Source of the DNA: Pedobacter ghigonis
GTDB lineage: Bacteria; Bacteroidota; Bacteroidia; Sphingobacteriales; Sphingobacteriaceae
Assembly: GCF_903166585.1 (NCBI RefSeq)
Contig: NZ_CAESCM010000003.1
Span: 186,001-250,000, forward strand
DNA length: 64,000 nucleotides
Direction of reading: 5' to 3'
Shown: piece by piece, positions 60,761-64,000 of the stretch
Numbering within the stretch: position 1 is the stretch's first letter
How the letters are laid out: each line of letters starts with the position of its first letter
Program-made: the position numbers and the translations under genes
The notes under the pieces: model-generated
What the model was told of the DNA's origin: nothing
Database searches by the model: none
What the model saw: only the letters and a program-made list of their open reading frames with translations

Positions 60761-60791
60761 AAAAAAACCGGGGCGATGAGCAAACCGCCCC
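60761..60791 (-). terminator. Rho-independent terminator after SusD
   Basis: On the minus strand GGGGCG (60791-60786) pairs with CGCCCC (60775-60770), followed by GGTTTTTTT. Classical GC stem plus T-tract 17 bases after the SusD stop. Confidence 0.9.
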
Positions 60792-60808
60792 AAAAAAACT
60801 ATCAGCGT

Positions 60809-62635
60809 TTACTTTAGCGGGTCGAATGCTCCACCCCAGGTATTGTTTTGCTGCAGGTTAACGTTGTTGTTTAGCGATACCGTAGGGATACCAAAAAAGT
60901 ATACGCCTGATTGATAGGCAATATTATAAGTATCAAGCTGTTTTGTGCTTACCGTAAAGCTTGCGGTGTATAATGCATCCAGGTTAGTATTTGCTGAAGC
61001 ATCTCTTGTACCAGAAATATAGTCTGTTTTGGTACCTGTGTTTTTGAGTACTATGGTTACACCCAATCTTCTTTTTCCATTTAAGGTGCTTTCCAATAGT
61101 TTACGTCTTCTTAAATCCCAAAAGCGTTTACCTTCAAAGGCAAGTTCAATTTGTCTTTCTTTAATAATTGCATTCACCAAATCATTTCCGCTTAAACCGG
61201 CTGTTAATCCATATAATCCATCCGCTCCTGCTTCTATACCTGCCCTTTTTCTGATATTCACCAAATTGGTATAAGCTTCCTGGCTCTGGCCGGTTTCTGC
61301 TGCGCACTCTGCCAGGTTTAGCATTACTTCTGCATACCTGATCTCTATCCAATCTGTTCCGGCATTTTGAAAAGTGGCCAGTGTTAAAGCCGGATCTATT
61401 CCTTTTCTTAAATATAAACCCGAAGAGGTAGCGCCAGAAGGTTCTGTAGTGGCCAGTACATTTTTATCGTTTGTATAATAATAGGTCCACAACCTGTATG
61501 ATGAATTACCTGCAAGCGGCCAGTTACAACCATTATAAGCTATGGTTTGATCGAACCTTGGATCGCGGTCTTTGTAAAATGTAGCGAGGTTGTATGCGTA
61601 TTTTGTAGAACTGCCTGCATCCTTTCCATCTTTCATTGGAAAAGCCAGGGCCATATCCCAGGTAGGTAAATTTGAACCACCTGTACTACCAATGTATTTT
61701 GGAACAGTTGCATTTGGATAGGTATTGTTGTTCTGCCCAATATCAGTTGTACCGGTATTATAAAGTGTAGCAAAAACGGCTTCCGGATTACGTGGTGTAC
61801 TTCCTCCGGCGCTGCCTTCGGTGGTCCACATGCTGGCATCAAATTTATTATAAAGACCAAAACCGTTGGTAGAAAGTGTAGCTATAGCCTGTGTATTGGC
61901 GGTATAAGCATCCTGCCATCTCGAAGCCAGGTTACCCGGGTTAAATTCGGGCGAAGCAAATGTTAATAATACACGGCCTTTGAAAGCTTGTGCTGCACCT
62001 TTTGTTACACGGCCATAGTCATCATTTTTTGGCCATTTTACCGGAATGTATTTGATACATGAATCAAGGTCTCTGGCAATCTGAGCAAATGTTTCGGAAG
62101 TGGTATTGCGGGGCAAAAGTGCTGCTTTTTTTGCTTCTTCGCCAACGGCATCAAGTGGAGTTAATACCACAGGTACGCCTCCGTATAGTTTTACCAACTC
62201 AAAATACCTGAAAGCTCTCCAAAAATAGGCTTGCGCAATAAATCTTTTCTTTACAGCCGGATCCAGTGTACCAGCATTCACATCTCTGATGAACATGTTT
62301 ATGGTTCTGATTTTGACATAATTACCAGCTGTATTGGTATTGCCTAAATCGGTAACGGATTCAATTGTAGCTGTTCCTTTTACAAAAACATTATCACCAT
62401 ATTGCTCATCGGAAAGTGAATTAACCGAGGCACTTAAACCACCAACATTACCAAACCACGAAGGTTGGTTCTGGCTGTAAATGTAATCGATACTTAATTT
62501 TGTTGTGGTAGAATCGTTGTAAACCTGATCGGCTGTAAAACTACCTAAATCTTGCTTTTCGAGCACTTTTTTACAGCTGGTAAACATGAATGATGCTGAG
62601 CAGGCTGCAACTATTAATATATAAATCTTTTTCAT
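60809..62635 (-). CDS. SusD/RagB-family surface glycan-binding lipoprotein
   Basis: 608-residue outer-membrane lipoprotein with lipobox MFTSC. SusD partners form the lid on SusC and bind oligosaccharides. Seen: N-terminal SusD domain with TPR-like helices (AYFWRAFRYFELVKLYGGVPVVLTPLD, YGRVTKGAAQAFKGRVLL), and the C-terminal RagB signature (RYAEVMLNLAECAAETGQ, IKERQIELAFEGKRFWDLRR). It directly follows the SusC gene (12 bases), and a double terminator ends the operon. Cotranscription with SusC is near certain; its target is inferred from the pectin enzymes downstream. Confidence 0.95.
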   Translation of the reverse strand: MKKIYILIVAACSASFMFTSCKKVLEKQDLGSFTADQVYNDSTTTKLSIDYIYSQNQPSWFGNVGGLSASVNSLSDEQYGDNVFVKGTATIESVTDLGNTNTAGNYVKIRTINMFIRDVNAGTLDPAVKKRFIAQAYFWRAFRYFELVKLYGGVPVVLTPLDAVGEEAKKAALLPRNTTSETFAQIARDLDSCIKYIPVKWPKNDDYGRVTKGAAQAFKGRVLLTFASPEFNPGNLASRWQDAYTANTQAIATLSTNGFGLYNKFDASMWTTEGSAGGSTPRNPEAVFATLYNTGTTDIGQNNNTYPNATVPKYIGSTGGSNLPTWDMALAFPMKDGKDAGSSTKYAYNLATFYKDRDPRFDQTIAYNGCNWPLAGNSSYRLWTYYYTNDKNVLATTEPSGATSSGLYLRKGIDPALTLATFQNAGTDWIEIRYAEVMLNLAECAAETGQSQEAYTNLVNIRKRAGIEAGADGLYGLTAGLSGNDLVNAIIKERQIELAFEGKRFWDLRRRKLLESTLNGKRRLGVTIVLKNTGTKTDYISGTRDASANTNLDALYTASFTVSTKQLDTYNIAYQSGVYFFGIPTVSLNNNVNLQQNNTWGGAFDPLK

Positions 62636-62647
62636 GACAATTAATGA

Positions 62648-64000
62648 TTAAAGGCCAACATTTAAACCGAATGAATATGTTTTAAGCGTTGGGTAAGTAC
62701 CCACCGGACTGGCAAAATCTCTGTATTTACCAGGGAAAGGATTAATAAACTGAACCGGATTGGTAGCTTGTGCAAATACCCTTATGCTTGCAATACCGAA
62801 TTTTTCGGTAAACCTGGTTGGAATGGTGTAAGCCAGATTGGCATTGGTAATGCTAAGTTGTGTAGCAGAAACCAGCCAAAAATCTGTTGTTTCGTAAATA
62901 CTCGAAAAATATGGATTTGGATAAGCTGCATTGGTATTGGTCGGAGTCCAGTGGTCGGTCCAGTAAGATGGCCTGTTGCCGTAAGCCGAAGCACTTGTTC
63001 CACTAGGTTTTAAACCGCCAATACTGGTTTTGCCACCCCACGACATGCCCATTACCACATTTAAGCTTAAACCATTATAGCCAAGGTTAAAATTCAAACC
63101 TAAGTTATTGTGGTTGTTTTGTCTGGTGGTAACAAACTGTCTGTCTTTCGTATCAATAACGCCGTCGCCGTTAACATCCTCGTAGTTAATCATACCAGGC
63201 TGCAAAATGTCGTTCAGGATTTTAACTTTTTTGGGATCATTTTGTACTGCCGAGCCGTTAATTCTTTGTGCAATAATGGCATCAGCTTCTGCCTGTGTGC
63301 GGATAATGCCCAAAGATTTGTAACCAATTATACCTCTGTCGCTCGAATATCCTGTATTGTCATCAATAGTGCCCAACTGCGCTGCAGAAACATCATACTT
63401 AATGTTTCTATTGTCGTTCCAGGTGTAAAATGGTGTAACACTGTAGTTAAATTTACCTGCCTGATCGCGGTATGTAGCACTAAACTCGTAACCAAACATA
63501 TTGGCTTTGGCAAAGTTTTCGGTAGGCACTGCAGCACCAATTAGCGCAGGTACTGAGGAAGTTAGCGTAGAGAGTAAGTTGTAACCATGTGTCCAGAAAT
63601 AATCTCCGGAAATGGTTAGTTTATTTTTAAGGAAACCCAGGTCAAAACCGTAATTGGTTTTCAGGTATTTGTCCCACACTACCAGTTCGTTCGGAATGGC
63701 AATGTTGGTTTTGATGGCAATACTTCTATCGATTTCGTTAAAAACAGCGCCCCCACTGCTTCCTGTACCTAAATTATACGAAGCAAGGTATTGATAAGCT
63801 TTAGTTGCATCAGTACCGGTTAAGCCTACCGAAGCCCTTAATTTAAAGAGATCGATAAATTTAACGTTGTCTTTGAAGAATTTTTCCTGCGATACTACCC
63901 ATCCAGCTGATGCTGCCGGGAAGCCGCCCCAATTATGCCCTGGTGCAAACCTCGAACTACCGTCTCTGCGATATACCAGTTGCAACAGGTATTTATTATC
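62648..64000 (-). CDS. SusC/RagA-family TonB-dependent receptor, C-terminal part
   Basis: Partial: the frame runs to the window edge without a start; only the last 451 codons are present. The sequence is the C-terminal part of the beta-barrel: YLLQLVYRRDGSSRFAPGHNWGGFPAASAGWV, KFIDLFKLRASVGLTGTD, VKILNDILQPGMINYEDVNGDGVIDTKD, and a final aromatic YSFGLNVGL strand typical of outer-membrane barrels. SusC proteins import oligosaccharides with TonB energy. It is the first of the two-gene SusCD unit. The plug, carboxypeptidase-like and possible N-terminal signalling domains lie outside the window. Confidence 0.95.
   Translation of the reverse strand, partial: DNKYLLQLVYRRDGSSRFAPGHNWGGFPAASAGWVVSQEKFFKDNVKFIDLFKLRASVGLTGTDATKAYQYLASYNLGTGSSGGAVFNEIDRSIAIKTNIAIPNELVVWDKYLKTNYGFDLGFLKNKLTISGDYFWTHGYNLLSTLTSSVPALIGAAVPTENFAKANMFGYEFSATYRDQAGKFNYSVTPFYTWNDNRNIKYDVSAAQLGTIDDNTGYSSDRGIIGYKSLGIIRTQAEADAIIAQRINGSAVQNDPKKVKILNDILQPGMINYEDVNGDGVIDTKDRQFVTTRQNNHNNLGLNFNLGYNGLSLNVVMGMSWGGKTSIGGLKPSGTSASAYGNRPSYWTDHWTPTNTNAAYPNPYFSSIYETTDFWLVSATQLSITNANLAYTIPTRFTEKFGIASIRVFAQATNPVQFINPFPGKYRDFASPVGTYPTLKTYSFGLNVGL

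Larger units (their letters stand above)
60413..60808. other. Gap between SusD and PL1 genes: terminators plus AT-rich leader
   Basis: No gene. The half next to SusD holds two hairpins (60719-60791). The rest is AT-rich and should hold the promoter of the PL1 string, but no full TTTG-N19-TAnnTTTG pair was found; AATATT...AATATT inverted repeats near 60625-60646 are a possible regulator site. Confidence 0.6.

Overview
The window looks like chromosomal DNA of a Sphingobacteriaceae member, probably Pedobacter-like. This is inferred from a SusC/SusD pair, dense runs of secreted glycosidases, low GC, Bacteroidetes-type promoter boxes (TTTG-N19-TAnnTTTG) and a high load of small palindromic repeats. 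No genus marker was seen. There is no rRNA, tRNA, CRISPR, phage or transposase gene.

Layout. (1) 16-20368, minus strand: a 12-gene string read away from a divergent IclR regulator (20643). In transcription order it carries GH78, a GH43-like protein, GH2, a leaderless solute-binding-like protein, two class III CoA-transferases, a second leaderless solute-binding-like protein, a Gfo/Idh oxidoreductase, a MaoC-like hydratase, a FucP-type sugar permease, GH106 and GH127. (2) 21488-29658: a GntR-linked mannoside module with an (alpha/alpha)6 glycosidase, GH92 mannosidase, sugar-porter permease, a phosphomannose-isomerase-like protein and the GntR/UTRA regulator. A near-identical operator arm lies on two of its promoters. 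(3) 29720-60412, minus strand: about 17 co-directional genes that read as a pectin, probably rhamnogalacturonan-II type, degradation locus. They include two PL1 lyases, a beta-helix/TIM-barrel fusion, GH140 (apiosidase family), GH43, beta-propeller proteins, an acetylesterase, GH2, two GH78, an STN-esterase fusion, a GH141-like protein fused to an L-rhamnose mutarotase domain, an SSS symporter and a Gfo/Idh enzyme. (4) 60809-64000: SusD and the C-terminal part of SusC, which continues past the window; a double terminator separates them from the PL1 genes.

How it fits together (inference). SusCD imports pectin fragments made by surface PL1 lyases. Periplasmic GH78, GH106, GH127, GH140, GH141-like, GH2 and GH43 enzymes plus esterases strip the branched oligosaccharides, and SSS/MFS permeases import the sugars. 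The most unfamiliar part is the cytoplasmic set at 6932-13681: two signal-less solute-binding-like proteins, two CoA-transferases, a hydratase and an oxidoreductase, with no ABC permease or ATPase. It may form an undescribed CoA-dependent route for an unusual sugar acid.

The second notable theme is a family of short palindromic repeats at about 16 places. Most copies start 0-31 bases after a stop codon, in the same orientation. In two translationally coupled gene pairs that position is inside the next gene, so the repeat encodes its N-terminal region. In three other genes the repeat encodes the C-terminus or a post-signal-peptide linker.
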